Assembly (NCBI RefSeq): GCF_024498135.1
Contig: NZ_JANHOH010000001.1
Span: 930,001 to 994,000, forward strand
Length of the DNA: 64,000 nucleotides
DNA from: Mucilaginibacter aquariorum
Lineage (GTDB): Bacteria > Bacteroidota > Bacteroidia > Sphingobacteriales > Sphingobacteriaceae
Reading direction: 5' to 3'
This document shows, one piece after another, positions 35,301 through 43,550 of this stretch. The translations under genes and the position numbers were made by a program. Each line of letters opens with the position of its first letter. Position 1 is the stretch's first letter. Under the pieces are notes generated by a model, which saw only the letters and a list, made by a program, of their open reading frames with translations, did no database searches and was not told the DNA's origin.

Positions 35301-36509
35301 ATGACATTCAAAAACACCAAAGGCCCAATACTATTTACAGGTATTAAATGTACCGTACTGCTCCTTACTATAGTAGCTTGCATCAGCAACCCAGTATTTG
35401 GCCAGTCAAAGAAGATGGCTAAACTACCCCCTATTGCCAGCCTTACTGACGGTGTGTGGCTAAAGGGAGACCTGCATGTACATTCACGTCATAGCAAAGA
35501 ATCCTCTAACAACCCTGTTGCAAAGATCATCGCTTTTTCCAGGTCGGTGGCTATGGATTACATCTGTATCACCGACCATGATAACCATGTGGATGGCGAT
35601 GTTGCACATAATACCTGGGCCGATCCGGAGTTTAAGTCAGACTCCCTGTTGCTGCTTTATGGTGCGGAGTGGACAACAACCCGGGGCCATGGTAATGTGT
35701 TCTCGGCTAAACCTTATGATCACAAGCGGTTATATGATGTTCGCGATCAGCGCGATACGGTGATCGGCAGAGTTAAGAATAAACTGGGCATTCACCTGTC
35801 GGCTAACCATCCGAGTGGCAAGGATCATTTTGGATACTCTTATGATATTATTGAGTCGATAGAAGTGTGGAATTCTGCAATATGGTCCAGAAATGCCAAT
35901 GCCATCATGATTTGGGACGATATGCTATCATCAGGCCGGAAACTTACAGGCCGAGGCGGAAGCGACGCGCATCACGGCAACCCCGAAACACCAGATAAGG
36001 CAACCGCGAACAGCGGCCAGGCTAAAGCAAACTATGTTGGTACGCCAACAACCTGGGTATTCGCGGTAAAACGGACCACACAAGCGGTTGTAGACGCGCT
36101 TACAAACGGGCGGGTTTCCATTAGTGCCAACCCTTATGCACCACGCGTAGAGTTTTATGCAGACCTTGATCAGGATGGTAAAATGGATATGATGATGGGC
36201 GATAATACCAGAGCAACGGGCAAACCCGTAAAGTTTCGTGTTCAGTTAACAGGCAATACTTTACCTGATGGGAACTATACCATTAATGTTGTAAAGAACG
36301 GCAGTAAGTTTGGCACCTACCAGGTTACGGGCAAAACGCCTGTAGTAGAGTTTACAGATACACCGGCAACAACGGGCCGTAGTTACTATCGCGTAACGGT
36401 AGAAGGACAGGCTACAAACTACCCACAGGTTCCACAATCTATGGCGCTAAGCGGGTCAATGGTGGCGTTATCTAACCCAATTTGCTTCAATTTCGATCCA
36501 AACTTTTGA
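35301..36509 (+). CDS. Secreted PHP-domain (CehA/McbA-type) metallohydrolase
   Basis: A 402-residue protein with a signal peptide ending NPVFGQ. It has the PHP-domain metal-binding motifs: LKGDLHVHSRHS (DxHxHS), CITDHDN, GAEWTTTRGHGNV (Glu and His), SANHPSG and GRGGSDAHHG. CehA/McbA-type members hydrolyse ester bonds, and PHP proteins generally act on phosphoesters. The last about 130 residues form a beta-rich accessory domain. It is divergent from susC of the phosphoester locus and convergent with the tail-fibre-like gene, so it is probably controlled together with that locus. It may release phosphate from a diester; the true substrate is unknown. Confidence 0.85.
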   Translation: MTFKNTKGPILFTGIKCTVLLLTIVACISNPVFGQSKKMAKLPPIASLTDGVWLKGDLHVHSRHSKESSNNPVAKIIAFSRSVAMDYICITDHDNHVDGDVAHNTWADPEFKSDSLLLLYGAEWTTTRGHGNVFSAKPYDHKRLYDVRDQRDTVIGRVKNKLGIHLSANHPSGKDHFGYSYDIIESIEVWNSAIWSRNANAIMIWDDMLSSGRKLTGRGGSDAHHGNPETPDKATANSGQAKANYVGTPTTWVFAVKRTTQAVVDALTNGRVSISANPYAPRVEFYADLDQDGKMDMMMGDNTRATGKPVKFRVQLTGNTLPDGNYTINVVKNGSKFGTYQVTGKTPVVEFTDTPATTGRSYYRVTVEGQATNYPQVPQSMALSGSMVALSNPICFNFDPNF

Positions 36510-36577
36510 TGATTATTCTAAAAAAGGAGTGTGACTATCTATCGTAAGGATGTTACCGCATTATTGAAATCACTGGT

Positions 36578-38077
36578 TTATTTATTGAGCCGCGCTTCAA
36601 GTTTTTCTATTCGTTTATTTTGTTCGATCAGGTAAAGAGTCAGCTCTTCTATCTTCTTGGTTAATAGTGCGTTCATTTCCCCCAAGTTCAACCCGTTATC
36701 CTTAACCTCTTTTGCGGAAGGCATATCGGGCAGGTGGTGGTTTTTATCAATATAATTTTTTACCTGGCTAAGTGTAGGCAATTTATAATCCTTATCAAAC
36801 ACATAGTCAGACCATTCGCTGTACAGCTTAACGGTTACAGCAGTAGCAAGGACATTCCCATTAACGGCCAGTTTATAGCCTGTTGGCGGGGCTGTTGTCC
36901 CTATCCCAACGCTGCCGGTAGCATTGATAATAAATTGATCGCTTATGTTATTGGTTCGAAACGCCATTGTGTTTGTTGCGTTGTCATAAAGAATACCTCC
37001 AGCATAGGCATCCGCCGTATTGGCAAAGTATATGCTTGATTTATTTGCCGGATTTGCTACTATTGAAATCGAAGCGTGGCCATTCCTGCCAAATGATGCA
37101 ATGCCTCCTGTTAAAGGCGCAGGGATATTAACAATGCCAGATTTTACTTCTAAAGCAGTTTGTGGAGTGGTTGAACCTATGCCAACACTTCCGCCATTCG
37201 GATTCAGGAGCAGGGGATAATTTGCGGTAAGTGCAGTTTGGTTGGTTGCCTGCAAATAGGAGCCAGATGCTCCGTTAACCCCAAAGTCCAATACGGCTTG
37301 GCTGCTTGAACCCTGCAGGCGTAACACTCCTGTTTGAGCAGTTCCTGTTGTGGCGGGAAATCCTGTTATCCCAAAAATGTGCGTTTTTAATCCAGGGGTA
37401 GTTATTCCAATACCAAGATTACCGTCACTTGTTAAACGCATCCGTTCCACAGAACTAATGCCATTTTTTCTGGTGATGAATTGAAGATATCCTGAGTAAT
37501 CATTATCTGTTGCATTTTCCTTTCTGCCTGCAATCCCTGCCCAATATGTTTGTGCGGTCCCTGTAAAAGATCCACCAAAGCTTAATTGACCGCCCACATC
37601 AATTGCAGCAACATCGGTTGTGCTGATAAATGCATTGCCTCTTGAATTGGGAATGGCATTTATAGCATTAAGATGTAATAATGCAAACGGATTATTCGTT
37701 CCTATACCTATGTTCCCATTATAGTGAAACGTCATAGCGGTTACAGGAGTGGATACACTTCCGGTAACCATGTCCATATCAAACGCTCCTCCTAAATCAT
37801 ATGCCCGGGATTGAATAGAGGTTGCAACACCTGCTCCGCCGGTAGAAGCATCCACCTTATAGAAATTCAGTTTGCCGATAACATCATTAGCCAGGATTTG
37901 ACTTTTCAGAGAAGATATCCTGATAGCACCGGTTGTTGGATTGGTTACTTCCAGCTGCTCGGCCGGTGTTATTGTTCCGATACCTACACTGGTACCAGCG
38001 GCTGTCGGGAAAACGTTTTGAGCAGATGCAAGATTAACAAAACCCAACAAAGTTGCAAAGCAGAAGATTTTTTTCAT
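36578..38077 (-). CDS. Secreted tail-fibre-like repeat protein A
   Basis: A 499-residue protein with a signal peptide (MKKIFCFATLLGFVNLASAQ). It carries at least five VGIGT-x-x-P-type repeats (SVGIGTITP, NIGIGTNNP, NLGIGITTP, SVGIGSTTP, SVGIGTTAP), which form the trimeric beta-prism stems of fibres. The C-terminus (DKNHHLPDMPSAKEVKDNG, then a coiled coil IEELTLYLIEQNKRIEKLE) is a conserved Bacteroidetes module. It is a surface or secreted fibrous protein, possibly an adhesin. It is a close tandem paralogue of the next gene (116 bases apart): both ends are nearly identical while the middle differs. No other phage genes are near, so it is not a prophage. Confidence 0.8.
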   Translation of the reverse strand: MKKIFCFATLLGFVNLASAQNVFPTAAGTSVGIGTITPAEQLEVTNPTTGAIRISSLKSQILANDVIGKLNFYKVDASTGGAGVATSIQSRAYDLGGAFDMDMVTGSVSTPVTAMTFHYNGNIGIGTNNPFALLHLNAINAIPNSRGNAFISTTDVAAIDVGGQLSFGGSFTGTAQTYWAGIAGRKENATDNDYSGYLQFITRKNGISSVERMRLTSDGNLGIGITTPGLKTHIFGITGFPATTGTAQTGVLRLQGSSSQAVLDFGVNGASGSYLQATNQTALTANYPLLLNPNGGSVGIGSTTPQTALEVKSGIVNIPAPLTGGIASFGRNGHASISIVANPANKSSIYFANTADAYAGGILYDNATNTMAFRTNNISDQFIINATGSVGIGTTAPPTGYKLAVNGNVLATAVTVKLYSEWSDYVFDKDYKLPTLSQVKNYIDKNHHLPDMPSAKEVKDNGLNLGEMNALLTKKIEELTLYLIEQNKRIEKLEARLNK

Positions 38078-38193
38078 AAAGAATAAGCGTTTAGGATCGG
38101 CAGTCCAAAAACAAAAGCATCCCCGGACTGGTAAGTATCATCGATAATATGTTAATTTCATTGGTATTATAAACACAGTTGCAGACGCTTTTT

Positions 38194-40077
38194 TTATTTT
38201 TTCGAATAAGTTGAAATAAGCTTTTCTAATTTTTGAAGCCGCATTTCCTGCATTCGTATCAATTCCTTTTGTTCAGCGTTCTTTTTATTCTCCTCGATCA
38301 GGTATAAAGTCAGCTCTTCTATCTTCTTGGTTAATAGTGCATTCATCTCGCCCAAATTTAACCCCTTATCTTTTACCTCTTTTGCGGAAGGCATGTCGGG
38401 CAGGTGATGGTTTTTATCAATATAATCTTTTACCTGACCAAGCGTGGCCAATTTATAATCCTTATCAAATACATAGTCAGACCACTCGCCGTACAGCTTA
38501 ACGGTTACAGCCGTGGCAATTACGCCGCCGTTAACAGCCAGCTTATAGCCTTTCGTATCTGTTGTACCTATCCCTACATTACCAATATTTGCATTTAAAA
38601 AGCTTGATCCGTTAGCGCTTAAATAGGTATTAGTTGTTCCTGTACCATTACCTGCATAAATAGCTAATGCAAGGGCCCCTGTTGTGCTACTACTACGAAA
38701 CAACCTTACCTGGCCGGATGCACCTGCGAGTCCGGGAAAGTCAAAGTTAGTGAATGTGGCTAGATCTCCCCCGTTTGGAGCGATAGAAAAGCTTCCAGCT
38801 GCACCGGTTGTAAGGGAGGTAAAATGGCTGCCATCGTATGCAAGGCGAAGTTGTTCCGTCGTAGCAACCGACGCTAATTTGGCACTAGGTGCTACCGTCC
38901 CTACCCCAACGTTGCCATTCTTCACGGTAAATGTGTTATCATATATCCCGCCGGGGAGCATGCTTTGAATAGTTGTTCGTGCATTATTATAACTCGTTCC
39001 TCCGTCAAACAAACTGTAGATCCTACCCGAATTAAGGCTGGAAGTGGTATATCCGCCCCTAAAAGCGATAGCCGATTCATTACCGGTAGCGCCAGGATTC
39101 TCTATCGTAATATTGGAAAACCCCGGAACGGCACTTGTTGCACTAACATGAAAAGCTGTAACCGGGGTAGTTGTACCTATACCTACATTACCTCCGTTAG
39201 GGTTAAAAAGCAACGGATAATTTGCATTAAGAGCAGTTTGATTAGTTGACTGTAAATATGCCCCTGAAACCCCGTTGACCCCAAAGTCTAATACAGCATT
39301 GTTTGACAAACCCTGTAAGCGTAACACTCCTATTTGAGCAGTTCCTGTTGTAGCCGGGAACCCTGTTATCCCGTTAATGTGCGTTTTTAATCCAGGGATA
39401 TTGGTTCCGATGCCAAGATTGCCGTCACTTGTTAAACGCATCCGTTCTAATAAATTACCTGCATTTTTTCTTGTTGAAAACTGAAGGTATCCCGCATAAT
39501 CCGCGTCCGTTGCGTTTTCTTTTCTTCCTGCTATCGCTGTCCAATAGGTTTGAGTGGTTCCCGTATAAGATCCGCCAAAGCTTAATTGACCACCAGCATC
39601 AATTGCGGCGGCATCGGTTGTACTGATAAATGCATTGCCTCTTGAATTAAGGATGGTATTTATACCATTAAGATGAAATAATGCTAACGGATTATTCGTT
39701 CCGATACCTATGTTCCCATTATAGTGAAACGTCATGGCGGTTACTGGAGTGGATACGCTTCCTGTCACAAAGTCCATGTCAAACGTCCCTCCCAAATCAA
39801 AAGACCGGGTTTGAATAGATGTGGCAACACCTGCCCCACCGGTAGAAGCATCCGCTTTATAAAAGTCGAGTCTACCAATAACATCATTGGCAAGCAGGCC
39901 GGTTTTCTGCGAAGATATTCTGATAGCACCGGTTGTTGGATTGGTTACTTCCAGCTGTTCGGCTGGTGTTATTGTTCCGATACCTACACTGGTACCAGCG
40001 GCTGTCGGGAAAACGTTTTGAGCAGATGCCAGATTAACAAAACCCAATAGGGCGGCCAGGCAGAGGATCTTTCTCAT
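38194..40077 (-). CDS. Secreted tail-fibre-like repeat protein B
   Basis: A 627-residue paralogue of the preceding protein, starting at the ATG at 40077 (MRKILCLAALLGFVNLASAQ); the frame is open upstream, but that extension has no signal. It has six VGIGT-type repeats and a central segment of about 190 residues (roughly 300-490), of which about 100 residues take the place of a different stretch in its paralogue. The C-terminal coiled coil is longer (KKNAEQKELIRMQEMRLQ). The first about 250 residues and the last 90 are highly similar in the two proteins at both protein and DNA level, indicating a fairly recent tandem duplication followed by exchange of the middle. Probably a surface fibre; receptor unknown. 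Confidence 0.8.
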   Translation of the reverse strand: MRKILCLAALLGFVNLASAQNVFPTAAGTSVGIGTITPAEQLEVTNPTTGAIRISSQKTGLLANDVIGRLDFYKADASTGGAGVATSIQTRSFDLGGTFDMDFVTGSVSTPVTAMTFHYNGNIGIGTNNPLALFHLNGINTILNSRGNAFISTTDAAAIDAGGQLSFGGSYTGTTQTYWTAIAGRKENATDADYAGYLQFSTRKNAGNLLERMRLTSDGNLGIGTNIPGLKTHINGITGFPATTGTAQIGVLRLQGLSNNAVLDFGVNGVSGAYLQSTNQTALNANYPLLFNPNGGNVGIGTTTPVTAFHVSATSAVPGFSNITIENPGATGNESAIAFRGGYTTSSLNSGRIYSLFDGGTSYNNARTTIQSMLPGGIYDNTFTVKNGNVGVGTVAPSAKLASVATTEQLRLAYDGSHFTSLTTGAAGSFSIAPNGGDLATFTNFDFPGLAGASGQVRLFRSSSTTGALALAIYAGNGTGTTNTYLSANGSSFLNANIGNVGIGTTDTKGYKLAVNGGVIATAVTVKLYGEWSDYVFDKDYKLATLGQVKDYIDKNHHLPDMPSAKEVKDKGLNLGEMNALLTKKIEELTLYLIEENKKNAEQKELIRMQEMRLQKLEKLISTYSKK

Positions 40078-40232
40078 GAATGATAAGCATTTAGGATTAA
40101 AAAACCAGGAAGTTTTAGTTTCCCGACAAGGCATAAACATAGGTAAAATTTATGCATTTATGAAGAATATCAGGGCAGAAAATCGAGCACATTGTTAAAA
40201 ATTAATAAAAAGTTAATTTTGTTTTTGATGGC

Positions 40233-40433
40233 ATGCAGATCAATAACATCGTGCTCTATTTCAGGAGTGATGGCACCTTCAATAATACATTAAATAAAAC
40301 CGACTGGAAAACGAAGGTCAGCGGGACCTATTCTATTATAAACAATACGGTACAGCTCTCATTTAAAAACGGCCAGGAAAGCAAAAAATATAAGCTGGCT
40401 GCCAACAGCAATCTGAAAGCACGGTTGGTATAA
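40233..40433 (+). pseudogene. Likely remnant of a secreted lipocalin-like protein
   Basis: A 66-residue frame whose product (LYFRSDGTFNNTLNKTDWKT then VSGTYSIINNTVQLSFKNGQ) has the strand pattern of the small lipocalin-like proteins common in Bacteroidetes. It lacks a signal peptide and the N-terminal half. A stop lies eight codons before the ATG, so the upstream part is lost. It is flanked by the tail-fibre gene and the VOC gene. Best explained as a truncated gene, less likely a functional small protein. Confidence 0.45.
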
Positions 40434-40470
40434 AACATACTTTACATAAAGTAAAAAAGTGTAAACTAAC

Positions 40471-40884
40471 ATGGCTACAACAGAAATTTCCGGCATTGCT
40501 CCTTTCTTTATCGTAAAGAATGTTCCTGCCGCGCTGCGTTTTTATCGGGATTACCTGGGCTTCGATATAACGTTTGAAGGAACCACTGAAGATGATATCT
40601 TCTTCGGCATTGTTCAACGAGGCTCAGCGATGATCATATTGAAGGATATTGGCGTCGATCCTGTACCCAACTATACACGTGATATCAAAAAAGGCATCGC
40701 CCGATGGGACGCTTATCTGCATGTTCCGGATCCGAACGAACTGGCAGCAGAATTCTCGTCGCGCAATGTCGTATTTTTTAAATCACTCACAGATGTAGAC
40801 GACGGGGATGATGGTTTGCGCGGATTTGAAATTGAGGATATCGACGGGTATATATTGTTCTTTGGGCGTCCTGAAGCCAGGTAA
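40471..40884 (+). CDS. Glyoxalase/bleomycin-resistance (VOC) family protein
   Basis: A 137-residue VOC-superfamily protein with the paired beta-alpha-beta-beta-beta layout: FFIVKNVPAALRFYRDYLGF at the start and LRGFEIEDIDGYILFFGRPE at the end. The metal-binding positions (Asp/His/Glu) are partly changed, so it may bind a ligand rather than catalyse. It is cytoplasmic, and the gene is convergent with the potassium-channel gene. The exact function cannot be read. Confidence 0.85.
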   Translation: MATTEISGIAPFFIVKNVPAALRFYRDYLGFDITFEGTTEDDIFFGIVQRGSAMIILKDIGVDPVPNYTRDIKKGIARWDAYLHVPDPNELAAEFSSRNVVFFKSLTDVDDGDDGLRGFEIEDIDGYILFFGRPEAR

Positions 40885-40915
40885 CCCATTCCAAACAAAT
40901 TGGCTGATTCGCTAT

Positions 40916-41569
40916 TCACTTCGTTGGCTCCACAAACCAGCTAGCCACATAAGCCGTAAACGTCCCAAAAAGCCCAACACCGGCCGTCATCAACAACGCC
41001 GCGATCAACCTCCCTTCGGTTGTCACCGGGAACTTATCCCCGTAACCCACCGTCGTGATCGTCACATAAGCCCACCAGATCGCATCCTCCGCGGTTTTAA
41101 TATTACTGTTCGGATCCTTCTCCACCTGCAGGATACCGATGGAACAAAAAATAATCAGCAATACCGCCAGGATGGCAACAGAGGTAAAAGCCCCCTGCGC
41201 CTTATTCTTGAACACATACCTAACAAAAGACTGGGTAGAGCGAAACGCCCGGATCAGGCGCAGCAAACGGATCAGCCGGAGTAATCGCCCAGCCCGCAGA
41301 AAGTTCACCGCCGGGATACTCGATACCAAATCGATCCATCCCCAGCGCATAAAAGCCAGCTTATTCTTCGCCCCATAAAAACGCACACAAAATTCTACGA
41401 AGAAAAACACGCATATCGCATGATCAATATACGTCAGCAGCAAAGAAGTTTCCGGCGGAAGCTTCACCACCGTATCCACCAGCAAAGCGCCCAACACATA
41501 TACCGACAATACGAAAACGATCAGATTCAGCAGACCCATCTGCTGCTCTTTTTGTTCATCAGCAGCCAT
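40916..41569 (-). CDS. Voltage-gated-type potassium channel (ion transporter family)
   Basis: A 217-residue six-TM channel. The selectivity filter TTVGYGD is present near residue 185, followed by the last inner helix (LIAALLMTAGVGLFGTF). The arginine-rich S4 segment (RAGRLLRLIRLLRLIRAFRS) is a voltage sensor. There is no cytoplasmic RCK domain, so it is a minimal channel. It sits in the inner membrane and conducts K+. The gene is single, convergent with the VOC gene and not in an obvious operon. Confidence 0.92.
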   Translation of the reverse strand: MAADEQKEQQMGLLNLIVFVLSVYVLGALLVDTVVKLPPETSLLLTYIDHAICVFFFVEFCVRFYGAKNKLAFMRWGWIDLVSSIPAVNFLRAGRLLRLIRLLRLIRAFRSTQSFVRYVFKNKAQGAFTSVAILAVLLIIFCSIGILQVEKDPNSNIKTAEDAIWWAYVTITTVGYGDKFPVTTEGRLIAALLMTAGVGLFGTFTAYVASWFVEPTK

Positions 41570-41663
41570 ATAAAGAAAAGTGATTATGAAGTTTCAAGAT
41601 TAGTTCAGGTTAGGTAAATATAAAAAAAATGTGATTACAATTCTGCGCCATGGCACGCGTTTA

Positions 41664-41918
41664 CTACATCGTACCTGATGGGGTTATATAATGAAAAACC
41701 TCTTTATTCTTTCCATATATCACACATTCAATTGTCTTATGTTGTAATACAATTGATTGGGCGAAAGATAAAGCTACCTCAACGTCATTAAACAAAGTAA
41801 ATACTGTCTGATTATCTTTTATAGCTAATTCAAACTGTTCATCTAAGACATGTCCTGTTCGTGTATCTGCTCTCATTAAAACTACTTCTGCGCCCTTCAA
41901 TTCGGGGAAATTTTCCAT
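41664..41918 (-). CDS. Small hypothetical protein
   Basis: An 84-residue soluble protein (MENFPELKGAEVVLMRADTR ...) with a mixed alpha/beta pattern and no signal peptide. I do not recognise the family. The composition and clean start favour a real gene. It lies between the K+ channel and GH43 genes, all on the minus strand but separated by 74-94 bases, so it may be transcribed alone. Confidence 0.6.
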   Translation of the reverse strand: MENFPELKGAEVVLMRADTRTGHVLDEQFELAIKDNQTVFTLFNDVEVALSFAQSIVLQHKTIECVIYGKNKEVFHYITPSGTM

Positions 41919-41992
41919 ATAAAAGGCTGTTCATCAGAAAATATTGTACTCACACAATGAGTAATTCTCCTTTATAAATAATCAGATGATAT

Positions 41993-43501
41993 TCAATAGT
42001 TTGTTACGGTGAAATCAGCAAATTGCGCATCCTGTTTTTCATCGCCTTTAAAATGAAGGCCTGCCCTTGGGCTTCGGTCCCACTGCGGTAAAAAATCTGC
42101 TTTTACCGGGTTATCAGTCGTTAATGCTTTCCAGCCCGCTTTGCCCTGCCGGTAATAAAACCTGCATGTTTTATCAGCTTCCAGCTCCAGCCTAAGTTGT
42201 ACAGGTAATTTTTTGTTTACCAGCGACTGTGCTAAAGCGGAGAATTTGTTGTCTTTAACCTGCCACAATACTACCTCATCATTTTGGGTACCGATACCCA
42301 AAGCCATATTAGCATCGCCATAAAAAGTGAGCCCCTTAAGCGCAGCATTATGATTAAGTACGGTTGCAGCCATAACAAAATGACCCGAAACCGGCCTGGC
42401 AGTTAATACAATGCCGCTTTGATTGCCCTGCTTAACACTTCCTGATAAATATAACACACCCTTTTGCTGTTTTGTACGCGGGGTAGAATTGCGAAAATCC
42501 CATTGCCAATACCTGGCTATCGATAGCGTACTAAAATTCTCTCTGATATCAGGTACCGTAACGCCCGATATTTTTTGAGCTTTAAATACCGGCCATCCGT
42601 TTTTTTGCGGCCATACCAATTCAGATATCATACCCTGCCTCCCTGTAAACACGGTGCTTTCCTTATTATAGGCATGATGCAGGTAAAACTCGGCACCATT
42701 TGGCCCTTTAACAAAGGTACCATGGCCCATACATTTCCATTTGGCATTTTCAGATAAGATAGGGTTGCCTGAATAGACTTCGTAAGGCCCGGTGATATTT
42801 TTTGCACGGGCTACGCGCACGTTATAACTGCATCCTACCCCGCAGCAATCGCCTGCCGAGTAAAAGAGATAGTAATAGCCGTCTTTTTTTAGGATGCTTT
42901 GACCCTCCATACCAATACGCTGCTCATCTTTTAATAAGGAGAATGGTTCGCCTTCCAGTTTAAGGCCGTCTGCCGAAAGCTTACTGCCCAATATCTCTAT
43001 TGGCCGCTTATCAAGGCCATAGGCCTTAAAGGTGATATATAATTGCCCGTTATCATTAAAAATAAAGGCATCAATAGCTTCCTTACCAAATGCAATGAGC
43101 ACACCGTGGTCGGTAAAGCCCCTATCGGGGTATTTGGATGTGGCCACACCGATATAAGATGTATTGTCGGCTTTACGGCGTGCGGTGTAATAAATGTAAT
43201 AAGTATCTTTTATCTTATAATATTCGGGTGCCCAAAAAGAACCCGAAGCCCATTCGGGTGTTTTATTAAAAACGTAGCCGGTTTGCCGCCATTTTTTTAG
43301 GTCGGCAGATTGGTAAACAGGGAATTGTGGCGCCCACTCAGAGGATGTGCCCACTGCAAAATATTTATTATTAACCCGGATGACAGATGGATCGGCAAAA
43401 TCTCCGGGAATAATAGCACCGTCATTGCGTTGGGCCTGCAGCATTAACGGAAATGTAAATATCAGCACCAAGTGCAAAATGACAGCCTTGATTGTTTGCA
43501 T
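41993..43501 (-). CDS. GH43-family glycosidase (arabinosidase/xylosidase type)
   Basis: A 502-residue secreted enzyme (signal ending MLQAQR) with a five-bladed GH43 propeller. The catalytic base Asp is in GDFADPSVIRV, the pKa-modulating Asp in AIDAFIFND, and the acid Glu in IGMEGQSILKKDG. The C-terminal about 190 residues form a jelly-roll domain (ARYWQWDFRNSTPR ...) as in many GH43 beta-xylosidases/arabinofuranosidases. A Cys-rich loop (GDCCGVGCSYN) is unusual. It starts 49 bases after the GH32 gene on the same strand, so the two may be co-transcribed for fructan- or arabinan-containing plant material. Confidence 0.88.
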   Translation of the reverse strand: MQTIKAVILHLVLIFTFPLMLQAQRNDGAIIPGDFADPSVIRVNNKYFAVGTSSEWAPQFPVYQSADLKKWRQTGYVFNKTPEWASGSFWAPEYYKIKDTYYIYYTARRKADNTSYIGVATSKYPDRGFTDHGVLIAFGKEAIDAFIFNDNGQLYITFKAYGLDKRPIEILGSKLSADGLKLEGEPFSLLKDEQRIGMEGQSILKKDGYYYLFYSAGDCCGVGCSYNVRVARAKNITGPYEVYSGNPILSENAKWKCMGHGTFVKGPNGAEFYLHHAYNKESTVFTGRQGMISELVWPQKNGWPVFKAQKISGVTVPDIRENFSTLSIARYWQWDFRNSTPRTKQQKGVLYLSGSVKQGNQSGIVLTARPVSGHFVMAATVLNHNAALKGLTFYGDANMALGIGTQNDEVVLWQVKDNKFSALAQSLVNKKLPVQLRLELEADKTCRFYYRQGKAGWKALTTDNPVKADFLPQWDRSPRAGLHFKGDEKQDAQFADFTVTNY

Positions 43502-43550
43502 ATCAGCGTAGTTAAATTGTAGTATAGTTAGAAGCCGTAATATAAAAAAA

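Noticed and set aside
36578..40077. Prophage region suggested by tail-fibre-like proteins
   Set aside because: No integrase, capsid, terminase, portal or lysis gene nearby; the proteins have signal peptides, and the repeat/coiled-coil design is common in non-phage Bacteroidetes surface proteins.
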